DNA of 9,871 nt from JAKZSU01 sp047517485 (GCA_047517485.1 JAKZSU010000078.1:1-9871), one strand, 5' to 3'; counted from the stretch's first letter, positions 1 to 7,470 are shown. Made by a program: numbers and translations. The notes: generated from the sequence alone by a model not told the origin.

Positions 1-126
1 CGCGTCCTCGACGACACCGAGGCCATCATCGACGCCTGTTGCCAAGCATGGATCGACCTCATCGCAGAACCGGATCGTATGCGAACCCTCTGCGCCTATC
101 CATGGATCATGAAGGTGATTTCATAG
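1..126 (+). pseudogene. IS630-family transposase, C-terminal fragment (cut by window edge)
   Basis: Frame 1 is open from the first base to a TAG stop at 124-126 and gives a 41-residue tail. It contains the pattern AC(C)xAWxxLIAxPxRxRTL, which resembles the C-terminus of IS630-family (Tc1/mariner-like DDE) transposases, where an alpha-helical ACCxAWNxLIxxPxRIxSI segment precedes the stop. The usual closing Gly-x-Arg-x-Trp-Ala segment is replaced by CAYPWIMKVIS, so the end may be diverged or frameshifted. The catalytic DDE core would lie to the left of the window, so activity cannot be judged. IS630 enzymes insert at TA dinucleotides, which is relevant to the TA-flanked element at 8878-9144. 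It may be the intact 3' end of a working gene rather than a relic; the pseudogene label reflects the truncated view and the divergent tail. Confidence 0.6.
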
Positions 127-138
127 GCTCACTGGTAT

Positions 139-210
139 TAGAGCTGTTTGGACAACACGGAACCGGTGTAATCGGCCACATTGGCCTATCGAGCAGGCGC
201 GACGCGACGG
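139..210. mobile_element. Diverged left end of a MITE-like element (relic)
   Basis: Starting at a TA (139-140) 12 bases after the transposase stop, this stretch can be aligned with the left part of the element at 8878-9144. Both begin TTAGAGC and share TTT-S-GAC a few bases later. Positions 166-210 then align without gaps to 8906-8950 with 35 of 45 bases identical (26 of 31 over 180-210). The shared sequence sits at the same distance from the TA in both, allowing one gap. A GGAC...GTCC dyad just beyond 210 falls where the intact element has its first hairpin. No matching right end is visible before the stop codon of the neighbouring gene at 254. The alignment was done by eye. Confidence 0.4.
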
Positions 211-253
211 GGTGCGGACGTTGTTCAAGTGAGTCCGGGAGTTACGGCCCCTC

Positions 254-1870
254 TCAAGACGCGTCGCCGATGCCGCCGAAGGCGACGCCCGAAAGTCGCG
301 CCATGTCCTCTTTCCAGGTCACCAGGTCGTCGCGCTGGAAATCGCTCAAGTGGCGATGGCCGCAGGCGCGGGCGAGGATTTTCATCAGGTCTACCGAGGT
401 CGCGAAAAACCGCGCGAGGCGGGCCGCGGATTCGTCGACCACGAGACGCGAGACGAGATGCGGCCTTTGCGTCGCGATCCCGACCGGGCAATTGTTGGTA
501 TGGCAGGCGCGCATGCCGAGACAGCCGATCGCCTGGAGCGCGGCGTTCGAGACCGCGATGGCGTCGGCGCCGAGAGCCAGGGCCTTAGCGAAATCCGCCG
601 GCTTGCGCAAACCGCCGGTAATCACCAGGGTGATATCGTCGCGGCCGAGCGTATCGAGATGGCGGCGCGCCCGCGCCAACGCCGGAATCGTCGGCACCGA
701 GATGTTGTCGCGAAATATTATCGGCGCCGCGCCGGTGCCGCCGCCGCGGCCGTCGAGGATGACGTAGTCGACGCCGACTTCGAGCGCGGCGTCGATGTCC
801 TTTTCGATATGCTGGGCGGAAAGCTTATAGCCGATCGGAATGCCGCCGGTCGCGGTGCGCACGTCGTCGGCGAACACCTTGATCTGGGCGGGACTGGTCC
901 ATTCGGGAAAGCGCGGCGGCGATATCGCCGGCTCGCCGGGCGGAAGGTTACGCACCGCGGCGATCTTGCCTTGCACTTTGTGCCCGGGGAGGTGCCCGCC
1001 GGTGCCGGTCTTGGCGCCTTGACCACCCTTGAAATGGAACGCCTGGACGCGGGATAGTTTTTCCATCGCGAAGCCGAAGCGGCCGGACGCGAGCTCGTAG
1101 AAATAACGCGAGTTCTCGCCCTGCTCCTCGGGCAGCATGCCGCCCTCGCCCGAGCAAATGCCGGTCCCGGCCAACTCGGCGCCGCGCGAAAGCGCCACCT
1201 TGGCGGGCTCCGACAGCGCGCCGAAGCTCATGTCCGAGACGAACAGCGGTATATCGAGGGTCAACGGGCGTTGGGCGTTGGGGCCGATCACCACATCGGT
1301 GCCAACGTCTTCGTCATCGAGCAGCGGCGCGCGATAAAGTTGCGCGGTGATGAACTGGAGATCGTCCCACAACGGCAGCTGGTCGCGCGGCACGCCCATG
1401 GCAGCGACCACGCCATGATGCCCGGTCTTCGACAGGCCATCCTTGGCATAGCCTTGGATCAGCGAGACCAGCGGCTCCTCCGGCGTGCCGTGCACGTCGG
1501 CATAGAGCCCTTGATAGGCATCGCGGTCGTAGGGTTGCGGATTGTCGCGTTGCCACGCCGCGATTTCGTCCGCGTCGACCCAGACCCCGCCGTTCTCGAC
1601 CCACGACGAGAACTTCTTCAGAACTTCCTGGTTGTTGTAGGCGCTGATTCCGGTGTCGAGCCGATAGTCCCAATCGTGCAAGCCGCAAATCAGATTTTCG
1701 CCGTCGACGTGACCGTCGGCAAGCAGCGCGCCGCGGTGCAAACAGCGGCCATAAAGCACCGAGACCTGGTCGTCATAGCGCACCACGACGAGATCGACAT
1801 CGCCGACAATCGCATAACTCGGTTGGCGATCGTCCAAGGCTTCCCACGCGGCGATCTGGACTCGTTTCAT
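254..1870 (-). CDS. Rieske [2Fe-2S] / FMN-binding glutamate synthase domain fusion protein
   Basis: This 538-residue protein has two parts. Residues 1-105 form a Rieske-type [2Fe-2S] domain, with C43-x-H45 and C62-x2-H65 separated by 16 residues. Residues about 165-510 match the FMN-binding domain of glutamate synthase: SFGALSEPAKVALSRGAE (215-232), KGGQGAKTGTGGHLPGHKV (281-299), GRGGGTGAAP (374-383), and a [3Fe-4S] site with C450, C456 and C461 in CLGMRACHTNNCPVGIATQ. The glutaminase and GXGXG domains of full GltB are absent, and no GltD-like reductase gene is nearby, so it is not a normal glutamate synthase. Related stand-alone FMN domains occur in archaeal-type GltS and in N-methylglutamate synthase subunit C. 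The Rieske domain could bring electrons to the FMN and 3Fe-4S centres, but substrate and physiological role are unknown. The start is supported by an AAGGAA ribosome site 7 nt upstream. No clear terminator is seen downstream. Confidence 0.85.
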   Translation of the reverse strand: MKRVQIAAWEALDDRQPSYAIVGDVDLVVVRYDDQVSVLYGRCLHRGALLADGHVDGENLICGLHDWDYRLDTGISAYNNQEVLKKFSSWVENGGVWVDADEIAAWQRDNPQPYDRDAYQGLYADVHGTPEEPLVSLIQGYAKDGLSKTGHHGVVAAMGVPRDQLPLWDDLQFITAQLYRAPLLDDEDVGTDVVIGPNAQRPLTLDIPLFVSDMSFGALSEPAKVALSRGAELAGTGICSGEGGMLPEEQGENSRYFYELASGRFGFAMEKLSRVQAFHFKGGQGAKTGTGGHLPGHKVQGKIAAVRNLPPGEPAISPPRFPEWTSPAQIKVFADDVRTATGGIPIGYKLSAQHIEKDIDAALEVGVDYVILDGRGGGTGAAPIIFRDNISVPTIPALARARRHLDTLGRDDITLVITGGLRKPADFAKALALGADAIAVSNAALQAIGCLGMRACHTNNCPVGIATQRPHLVSRLVVDESAARLARFFATSVDLMKILARACGHRHLSDFQRDDLVTWKEDMARLSGVAFGGIGDAS

Positions 1871-1960
1871 CTGTTATTCCTTCGCCTGGTGAGGATCCGG
1901 CTCGAGTCTGAAATTCGAGTTGATGCTTTGACATGCATGAGGAATTGCCGCGTTGTTCGC

Positions 1961-1992
1961 CATTGTGTTCGTAAGTGAATACTTACACAATG
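1961..1992. promoter_or_regulatory. Inverted repeat between divergent genes, possible operator
   Basis: A perfect 8-bp inverted repeat, CATTGTGT-N16-ACACAATG, lies in the 161-bp gap between the minus-strand gene starting at 1870 and the plus-strand gene starting at 2032. Inside it is a second, slightly offset dyad, GTAAGT-GAAT-ACTTAC (1971-1986). The region is AT-rich compared with its surroundings. On the minus strand TTGTGT and CACAAT are 17 bp apart and could serve as weak -35 and -10 elements. Binding of a dimeric regulator is inference; the regulator is not in the window. Confidence 0.35.
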
Positions 1993-2031
1993 CAATGGAC
2001 CAATCGCGATGAACTCACACGGGAGCGTATC

Positions 2032-2319
2032 ATGCGTGGCGGAAAATGTATGAACATCAAGGTCGGCTTGGCGGCTTTGGCTTGTATCGGTACTTTCGCG
2101 GTTTCCGGACATTCGGCCTGGGCCGTGGAGATCGACCTATCAAAGGGTGGCTGTTTGGGCACGGGAATTATTACAATCGCGGCGCACGGCGAGACCGAGC
2201 AGTCGCGCGATGTCATCTCCGCCCCGGCCGAAGCCCAGCCAAGCACGCCCGAGAAAGAAGTATTTCACTGCGAAAACACGCACCCCAGCGCGTTGGCGGT
2301 GTGTAGAACCTCGCAGTAA
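2032..2319 (+). CDS. Small exported cysteine-containing protein, unknown function
   Basis: The 95-residue product begins with a typical Sec signal peptide: basic start (MRGGKCMNIK), hydrophobic core VGLAALACIGTFAVSG, and an AWA signal peptidase site with predicted cleavage after A31. The mature part is about 64 residues and has cysteines at 41, 80 and 91, so a periplasmic disulfide is possible. Its centre is rich in Pro, Ala, Glu and Ser and probably disordered. I do not recognise a family. The start at 2032 is chosen because GGGAG lies 6 nt upstream. A second ATG at 2050 also leaves a good signal peptide, and an in-frame GTG at 1975 lacks a ribosome site. The gene is divergent from the Rieske-glutamate synthase gene and convergent with the methyltransferase gene, with which it leaves only 27 nt. 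It stands alone in its orientation. Confidence 0.6.
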   Translation: MRGGKCMNIKVGLAALACIGTFAVSGHSAWAVEIDLSKGGCLGTGIITIAAHGETEQSRDVISAPAEAQPSTPEKEVFHCENTHPSALAVCRTSQ

Positions 2320-2346
2320 AAGGAGGGGCGCGCTTCTCGTCCCGGT

Positions 2347-3174
2347 CTACGCTATTTTTTTTGCGATCAGTTCGACCGGCGCGACGCGATTCTCGGTGAT
2401 GTTCTCGATCATATTGAGGACTTTGGTCCGCGCCGTCTCGCCCATGAGAATGTGCAGACCGAGGGGCGGCGGACCGCTTGCCGCGGTCGCTTGCAGGCGG
2501 GCAAAGAAATCGAGCGCGAACGCGCGCCGATTGCGTTCAGCGGTGATGCGAAAGCCCGCCGCCTCCAAGGCCGCTTTATAGTCATCGGGCGATGCGACCG
2601 CGCTGCCTCGCGCGGTCATGGCCCACGGCACCGGGTAAGTGAGCGCGCCATCGCCGGTGCGCATGACGTCGTAAATCCCAAGCGTTCCCCCTGGTTTGAT
2701 AACGCGGTGAAGTTCAGCGGCGAGCGCGGCTTTGTCGGCGATATTCATCCCCACGTGCAACATGCAGGCTTTGTCGAACACGCCGTCGGAATAGGCGGTC
2801 GCGGTGGCATCGCCTTGTTCGAGACTGATCCGGTCGGCTAATCCCAGCCAACGACACAGGGTCGTTCCGGTCTCGACGTAGTCTTGGGTCAGGTCGATGC
2901 CGGTAACCCGGCACCGGTAGCGGTCGGCGGCGAACCGGCTCGCGCCGCCGAGGCCGCAGCCGACATCGAGCACATGGTCCGCCGCGCCGAGGCCGACTTG
3001 ATCGAGAAAGCTTTCGGTCGCGACGCGGCCGCCGATGTGAAATTCGTCGACAGCGGCGAGATCCTCAATGCCGACGGTGTCCGGCGTCTTGCCGAGCTTC
3101 GCCATGCCGGCGACGATGGCCTCGAGGAGGCCGCCCTGGGCGTAGTGGGTCGCCACTAATGAAGGTTCGGGCAT
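2347..3174 (-). CDS. Class I SAM-dependent methyltransferase
   Basis: This 275-residue protein has a Rossmann-type methyltransferase core. Motif I is VLDVGCGLGGASRF (68-81), the acidic residue of strand 2 is in TGIDLTQ (91-97), GDA lies at 121-123, and the post-core strand is VIKPGGTLGIYDVMR (158-172). The N-terminal part (HYAQGGLLEAI, VDEFHIGGRVAT) recalls sarcosine/dimethylglycine and related small-molecule N-methyltransferases, but the substrate cannot be named from sequence. I start at 3174 (MPEPSL) because the longer open frame to 3369 runs inside the upstream acyl-CoA synthetase gene. The chosen start lies 13 nt after that gene's stop with CGGGAAA upstream, so the two are almost certainly co-transcribed and the substrate may be linked to a CoA-activated acid. 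The gene ends in a run of eight A residues encoding the Lys-Lys of the C-terminus, a possible slippage-prone tract. Confidence 0.85.
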   Translation of the reverse strand: MPEPSLVATHYAQGGLLEAIVAGMAKLGKTPDTVGIEDLAAVDEFHIGGRVATESFLDQVGLGAADHVLDVGCGLGGASRFAADRYRCRVTGIDLTQDYVETGTTLCRWLGLADRISLEQGDATATAYSDGVFDKACMLHVGMNIADKAALAAELHRVIKPGGTLGIYDVMRTGDGALTYPVPWAMTARGSAVASPDDYKAALEAAGFRITAERNRRAFALDFFARLQATAASGPPPLGLHILMGETARTKVLNMIENITENRVAPVELIAKKIA

Positions 3175-3187
3175 AGGTTTTTTCCCG

Positions 3188-4819
3188 TTACAGTTTTCGC
3201 GCGGTCTCGCGCAGGACATATTTCTGCACCTTGCCGGTCGAGGTCTTGGGCAGCGCGCCGAAGACCACGGTTTTCGGGGCCTTGAAGCGGGCCATGTTAT
3301 CCTGGCAGAAGGCGATGAGGTCGGCTTCCGAGACCGGCGGCTGATTGGGCTTGAGTTCGACGAAGGCACATGGGGTCTCGCCCCATTTCTCGTCGGGGCG
3401 GGCGACCACGGCGGCCTCCATCACCGCCCGGTGGCGATAAAGCACGCCCTCGATCTCGATCGACGAAATATTCTCGCCGCCCGAGATGATGATGTCCTTC
3501 GAGCGGTCCTTGAGCTCGATATAGCCGTCCCGGTGCATGACCCCGAGATCGCCGGTGTGAAACCAGTCGCCGGCGAAAGCCTCCGCGGTGGCGGTCGGAT
3601 TTTTCAGATACCCCTTCATGACGACGTTGCCGCGCATCATCACCTCGCCCATGGTCTCGCCGTCGGCGGGGGTCTCGGTCATGGCGTCCGGATCCATCAC
3701 CGTGAGCGCCTCGAGCACCGGATAGCGCACCCCCTGGCGTGCCTTGAGCGCGGCGCGCTGGTCGGGCGGCAGATCGTCCCAATCCTCGTTCCATGCCGAG
3801 ACCACGGTGGGGCCGTAGCATTCCGTCAGCCCGTAGACGTGGGTCACCCGGAAGCCGGTCGCCTCCATCGCCTCGATCACCGCCGGCGGCGGCGGCGACG
3901 CGGCGGTCATCACCTCGACGGTATGATCGGGCGCCGCATCGGCGCCGATGTCGGCACTCGCCAACATGTTGAGGACGATCGGCGCGCTGCAGAAATGGGT
4001 CACCCCGTGGGCGGCGATCGCGCCATATATTTCACCGACCTCGACCCGGCGCAAGCAGACATGGGTGCCGGCGAGCGCTGCGATGGTCCACGGAAAACAC
4101 CAGCCATTGCAGTGGAACATCGGCAGGGTCCAGAGATAGACCGGGTGCGGCGGCATCGCCCAAACCAACTGATTGCCGAGCGCGTTGAGGAAGGCGCCGC
4201 GATGGTGATAGACCACGCCCTTGGGGTTGCCGGTGGTGCCGGAGGTGTAACTCAGCGAGATCGCATCCCATTCGTCCTGTACCGCGAGCGGCTCGAACGC
4301 CGCATCCCCCTGGTCGAGGAATGCCTCGTATTCGATCTCGCCGAGGCGCTCCCCGGCGCCGTGGAAGGTCGCATCGTCGTAGTCGACGACGATCGGTGGC
4401 GTCGCCATGCCGGCCAAGGCATCCTTGTTCACCGGGCTGAATTCGCGATCGGCAATCAAGAGCTTGGCCTCGCCGTGCTCGAGCATGAACCCGATCGCCG
4501 CCGCGTCGAGACGAATATTGAGCGCGTTCAGCACCGCCCCCGCCATCGCCACGCCATAATGGGCCTCGAGTAACGCGGGCACGTTCGGCGCCATAACGGC
4601 GACGGTATCGCCACGGCCGACCCCAGCGCCGGCAAGCGCGCTCGCCAAGCGGCGGCAGCGGGCGGAAAAATCACGATAACTGGTCTTGCGATCGCCGTGA
4701 ATCCAGGCGATCCGATCGGGGAAGACCGCCGCCGCGCGATCGAGAAATGAGAGCGGCGTGAGCGGTCGATGATTGGCCGCGGTCTTGCCGAGGCCGGAGG
4801 CGTAAGGGCTTACGGTCAT
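3188..4819 (-). CDS. Acyl-CoA synthetase (AMP-binding, ANL superfamily)
   Basis: This 543-residue protein is a full-length acyl- or aryl-CoA ligase that activates a carboxylic acid through an acyl-adenylate and transfers it to CoA. Visible motifs are the phosphate-binding loop YTSGTTGNPKG (191-201), PMFHCNGWCFPW (233-244), the A5 motif YGLTECYG (329-336), WFHTGDLG (419-426), the hinge region LKDRSKDIIISGGENISS (436-453) and the catalytic lysine K530 in TSTGKVQKYVLRE. All key residues are present, so it should be active. The GWCFPW and CLRR segments place it with the medium/long-chain, plant AAE and benzoate-type ligases rather than acetyl-CoA synthetase. Chain length or an aromatic or thio-acid substrate (DmdB-like) cannot be decided. 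It is the first gene of a two-gene unit with the methyltransferase. The start at 4819 fits the family N-terminus (PLTPLSFLDRAA), although its ribosome site is weak. Confidence 0.9.
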   Translation of the reverse strand: MTVSPYASGLGKTAANHRPLTPLSFLDRAAAVFPDRIAWIHGDRKTSYRDFSARCRRLASALAGAGVGRGDTVAVMAPNVPALLEAHYGVAMAGAVLNALNIRLDAAAIGFMLEHGEAKLLIADREFSPVNKDALAGMATPPIVVDYDDATFHGAGERLGEIEYEAFLDQGDAAFEPLAVQDEWDAISLSYTSGTTGNPKGVVYHHRGAFLNALGNQLVWAMPPHPVYLWTLPMFHCNGWCFPWTIAALAGTHVCLRRVEVGEIYGAIAAHGVTHFCSAPIVLNMLASADIGADAAPDHTVEVMTAASPPPPAVIEAMEATGFRVTHVYGLTECYGPTVVSAWNEDWDDLPPDQRAALKARQGVRYPVLEALTVMDPDAMTETPADGETMGEVMMRGNVVMKGYLKNPTATAEAFAGDWFHTGDLGVMHRDGYIELKDRSKDIIISGGENISSIEIEGVLYRHRAVMEAAVVARPDEKWGETPCAFVELKPNQPPVSEADLIAFCQDNMARFKAPKTVVFGALPKTSTGKVQKYVLRETARKL

Positions 4820-4944
4820 ATCGCTGGTATTCCAGTACTGTCGCGCGCGAATAGGGGAATGTCATAGAGCGCCGCGCTCGAAACCGCCAGACCGGCATCC
4901 TCGGCGAATTTAACCGCGGACTGGGCCGAGCGCCGCAACGTCCT

Positions 4945-4973
4945 ATTTTCATTGCCGGAAGGGTCACCCTCAA
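4945..4973 (-). promoter_or_regulatory. Candidate sigma-70-type promoter for the acyl-CoA synthetase operon
   Basis: Read on the minus strand, TTGAGG (4968-4973) and GAAAAT (4945-4950) are separated by 17 bp. Each matches four of six consensus bases. They lie about 125 nt upstream of the ATG at 4819, in the 247-bp gap between divergent genes. A short perfect dyad, AGGGT-C-ACCCT (4960-4970), overlaps the spacer and -35. The rest of the gap shows nothing else clear. Confidence 0.25.
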
Positions 4974-5066
4974 CCGCTTTATTGGTGGCAGGGGCCCGGG
5001 GGCATAAGGCGCGCCGCAATACTCACGAGCAGCGCCACCGGGTCGTAACAAAGCGGTTGGAGACGA

Positions 5067-7373
5067 ATGAAGGGCGGACAAACCATATTTCCGATAGGCG
5101 TCATCGTGGCGGCCGCCGCGCTTGCCATAACGGCGATCAATGTTGCCCTGCATACCGGGACTGCCTTGGCAGGCTTGGAGATGATTTTGGTCGCGTCGAG
5201 CCTGGTCGCCGCGGGGCTTGCGATATTTTTCTTGCTCGGCGGCAAACCCAGCACGCCGCCGGAAAAACACCCGGTGTCGCATCGCTCTTTTCTCAACACC
5301 ACGTTGGAAGGGTATTGGCAGATCGGACCCGACGGGCGGACGGTCGAGGTCAATCGCGCGCTCTGCCGCATGCTTGGCTATGCCGAGAAGAAAATTCTCG
5401 GCCGCTATCCCGCCGACTTCACCGAAGGCAGCGACGCCGAAGTTCTCACCGCCTATCTGAGCGACAGCGGCTCCGACGCTGGGCTCACCGAGGTGGTGCT
5501 CAAACCGAAATCGGGCGAGCCGATTCACGCGCGTTTCAGTGCCAGTCCCCTGGTGGGCGCCAGTGGCGAGAGCGGCGGCGCGTTCGCCCTGGTCTCCGAC
5601 ATGACCGATCACAAGCGCAACGAATTCGAGTTGCGCTACCTGTCGCAGGCGGTCGAGCAGAGCCCGGCGGCGGTGATCATTTCCGACCCCGGCGGCCACA
5701 TCCAATATGTGAACGCCAAGTTCACCGACATGACGGGGTATGCACAAGAGGAAGTGATCGGCCAGAACACCCGCGTGTTCGACTCGAACTCGACGCGTAC
5801 CCCGGCGCATGACGACCTTTGGAAAACCGTTCGATCCGGCAAGGTCTGGCGCGGCGAACTGCACGATCGAAAAAAGAACGGCGAGTTGTTCTGGATCGAA
5901 AGCGCGATCACCCCGATACGCGACCAAAACGGAACGATTACGCATTATTTGGCGATCCAGGAAGATATCACGCTGCGCAAGCAGTATGAGGAGCAACTGG
6001 TTCAGCAAGCCAATTACGACAAGCTGACCGGCCTGCCCAACCGGGTCCTCGGCGCCGAGCGGCTGACCAAGGCGTTGCAGCGGTCGCGCCGGCGGGGCAC
6101 CCACGCGGCGCTGCTGTTCATCGATCTCGACGGATTCAAGAAAATCAACGATAGCCTGGGTCATGCGACCGGCGATCGCTTGCTGCAGGACGCGGCGCGA
6201 CGGTTGACCCAGAATATCCGCGCCTCCGATACGGTGGCGCGCTGGGGCGGCGACGAATTTCTTGTCGTACTGCCCGACCTGGCAACCCCAGAATCGGCGG
6301 AATTGATTGCGCAGAAGCTGATCGAGGTCTGTTCTTCGCCCTATGAGCTGGACGGCTACGAGCTGACGGTGACCGCGAGCATCGGTATTACCGTGTGCCC
6401 GATCGATGGCACCGACGCCACCGAGCTGATGCGCAATGCCGATGCCGCGATGTATGCGGCCAAGGAGCGCGGTCGCAATACCTTCCAGTTCTTTACCCGC
6501 GAACTCAACGAAAGCGCGGTCGAGCGGCTGGGGCTCGAATCGGATCTTCGCCGTGCCCTGGCGAATCGCGAATTCACCCTGCATTTCCAACAGGTCGTTC
6601 AATTACAAACCGGGGCGATGGTCGGCGCGGAAGCCCTGCTGCGCTGGAACCATCCGGAGAAGGGCCTGGTGCCGCCCGACAAGTTCATCCCGATCGCCGA
6701 GGAAACCGGGCTTATCGTTCCGCTCGGGGAATGGGTGCTGCGCACCGCGTGCCGTCAGGTGCGGCTTTGGCACGGCGCCGGCCATAGCGACCTGACGATG
6801 GCGGTCAACGTATCGTCGCGCCAGATCGCCGCTGGCGGTTTTGTCGATTTGGTGGCCGACGTGATCAAAGAGACCGGCATCGATCCGGCCCAGCTAGAAC
6901 TCGAAATCACCGAACGCATGTTGATGGCCGACGCGCCATCGACCAATGTCGTGATCGGCGAACTCAATGCGCTTGGGGTGGGACTCTCGATCGACGATTT
7001 CGGCACCGGATATTCGGCGCTGAGCTATCTCCAACGCTTCCCGTTCGACGTGCTGAAAATCGACCGTGCCTTTATAGATACCGTCGCGGTCGATCCGGAG
7101 ACCGCGGCGCTGACCAAGGCGATCATTCTGATGGCGCAAAGCCTCGATCTGAAGGTCATCGCCGAGGGCGTCGAGGGCCCGGAGCAACTCGATTTTCTCA
7201 ACCAGCACGGTTGCGATCTCGCGCAGGGCTATCACTACAGCAGGCCGGTCGAGGTTGGGGCGTTTACCGCGCTGCTCGACGCCGGCGGGGTGCTGCCGGT
7301 GGAAAAGCCGACCGATGACGCCGAATCACCAGCACAAAACCTTCGGACCACGGTGGACGCGCCGAACAATTAG
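5067..7373 (+). CDS. Membrane-anchored PAS-PAS-GGDEF-EAL cyclic di-GMP enzyme
   Basis: The 768-residue protein has two N-terminal membrane helices (about 8-28 and 36-57), two PAS domains (about 72-184 and 188-305), a GGDEF domain (about 315-475) and an EAL domain (about 495-735). The cyclase domain keeps FIDLDGFKKIND (351-362), the active-site GGDEF (394-398) and an RxxD inhibitory site, RASD (385-388), five residues before it. The phosphodiesterase domain keeps EALLRW (522-527), NVSSRQ (N581), ELEITE (E613, E616), DDFGTGYS (643-650), LKIDR (K664), AEGVE (699-703) and QGY (720-722). Both activities therefore look possible; in many such proteins one dominates and the other is regulatory. The second PAS domain, with GYAQEEVIGQNTRVFDS and WRGELHDRKKNGELFW, resembles PAC-containing sensor PAS domains, but no bound cofactor can be deduced. 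The ATG at 5067 is preceded by GGAGA. The gene stands alone, divergent from the acyl-CoA synthetase operon. Confidence 0.95.
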   Translation: MKGGQTIFPIGVIVAAAALAITAINVALHTGTALAGLEMILVASSLVAAGLAIFFLLGGKPSTPPEKHPVSHRSFLNTTLEGYWQIGPDGRTVEVNRALCRMLGYAEKKILGRYPADFTEGSDAEVLTAYLSDSGSDAGLTEVVLKPKSGEPIHARFSASPLVGASGESGGAFALVSDMTDHKRNEFELRYLSQAVEQSPAAVIISDPGGHIQYVNAKFTDMTGYAQEEVIGQNTRVFDSNSTRTPAHDDLWKTVRSGKVWRGELHDRKKNGELFWIESAITPIRDQNGTITHYLAIQEDITLRKQYEEQLVQQANYDKLTGLPNRVLGAERLTKALQRSRRRGTHAALLFIDLDGFKKINDSLGHATGDRLLQDAARRLTQNIRASDTVARWGGDEFLVVLPDLATPESAELIAQKLIEVCSSPYELDGYELTVTASIGITVCPIDGTDATELMRNADAAMYAAKERGRNTFQFFTRELNESAVERLGLESDLRRALANREFTLHFQQVVQLQTGAMVGAEALLRWNHPEKGLVPPDKFIPIAEETGLIVPLGEWVLRTACRQVRLWHGAGHSDLTMAVNVSSRQIAAGGFVDLVADVIKETGIDPAQLELEITERMLMADAPSTNVVIGELNALGVGLSIDDFGTGYSALSYLQRFPFDVLKIDRAFIDTVAVDPETAALTKAIILMAQSLDLKVIAEGVEGPEQLDFLNQHGCDLAQGYHYSRPVEVGAFTALLDAGGVLPVEKPTDDAESPAQNLRTTVDAPNN

Positions 7374-7393
7374 CCGCGACTGGAGGGGGAAGG

Positions 7394-7470
7394 TGGCGCG
7401 CCCGGGAAGATTCGAACTCCCGACCCCCAGATCCGTAATCTGGTGCTCTATCCAGCTGAGCTACGGGCGC
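7394..7470 (-). tRNA. tRNA-Arg (anticodon ACG), CCA encoded
   Basis: The minus strand folds into a complete cloverleaf: acceptor GCGCCCG/CGGGCGC, D stem GCTC/GAGC, anticodon stem CCAGA/TCTGG with loop TTACGGA, five-base variable loop, T stem GGGAG/CTTCC with loop TTCGAAT, discriminator G, and an encoded CCA (7394-7396). It is 77 nt including CCA. Anticodon ACG, with A34 normally converted to inosine, reads CGU, CGC and CGA arginine codons. Its 3' end faces the end of the GGDEF-EAL gene with 20 nt between them. No second copy of its 3' end, as an integrated element would leave, is seen in the window. Confidence 0.97.

Noticed and set aside
39..767. Plus-strand open frame overlapping the transposase end and the glutamate-synthase gene
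   Set aside because: It joins mobile-element sequence to the antisense of a conserved gene and has no motif.
3175..3369. 65-residue N-terminal extension of the methyltransferase
   Set aside because: The extension reads out of frame through the end of the acyl-CoA synthetase gene and is Ser/Arg/Pro-rich; the start at 3174 matches the domain boundary and operon spacing.
3431..4573. Plus-strand open frame (380 codons) inside the acyl-CoA synthetase gene
   Set aside because: The opposite strand holds every ANL motif; this frame is Arg/His-rich without recognisable features.
4816..5019. Small minus-strand frame (67 codons) ending in an ATGA-type overlap with the acyl-CoA synthetase start
   Set aside because: The overlap is attractive, but the start would be TTG without a ribosome site and the peptide has no recognisable feature; a promoter candidate lies within it.
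4671..6602. Long minus-strand open frame (643 codons) antisense to the GGDEF-EAL gene
   Set aside because: It overlaps the acyl-CoA synthetase start and the well-supported PAS-GGDEF-EAL gene; its translation is Arg/Gln-rich with no motif, typical of a GC-rich shadow frame.
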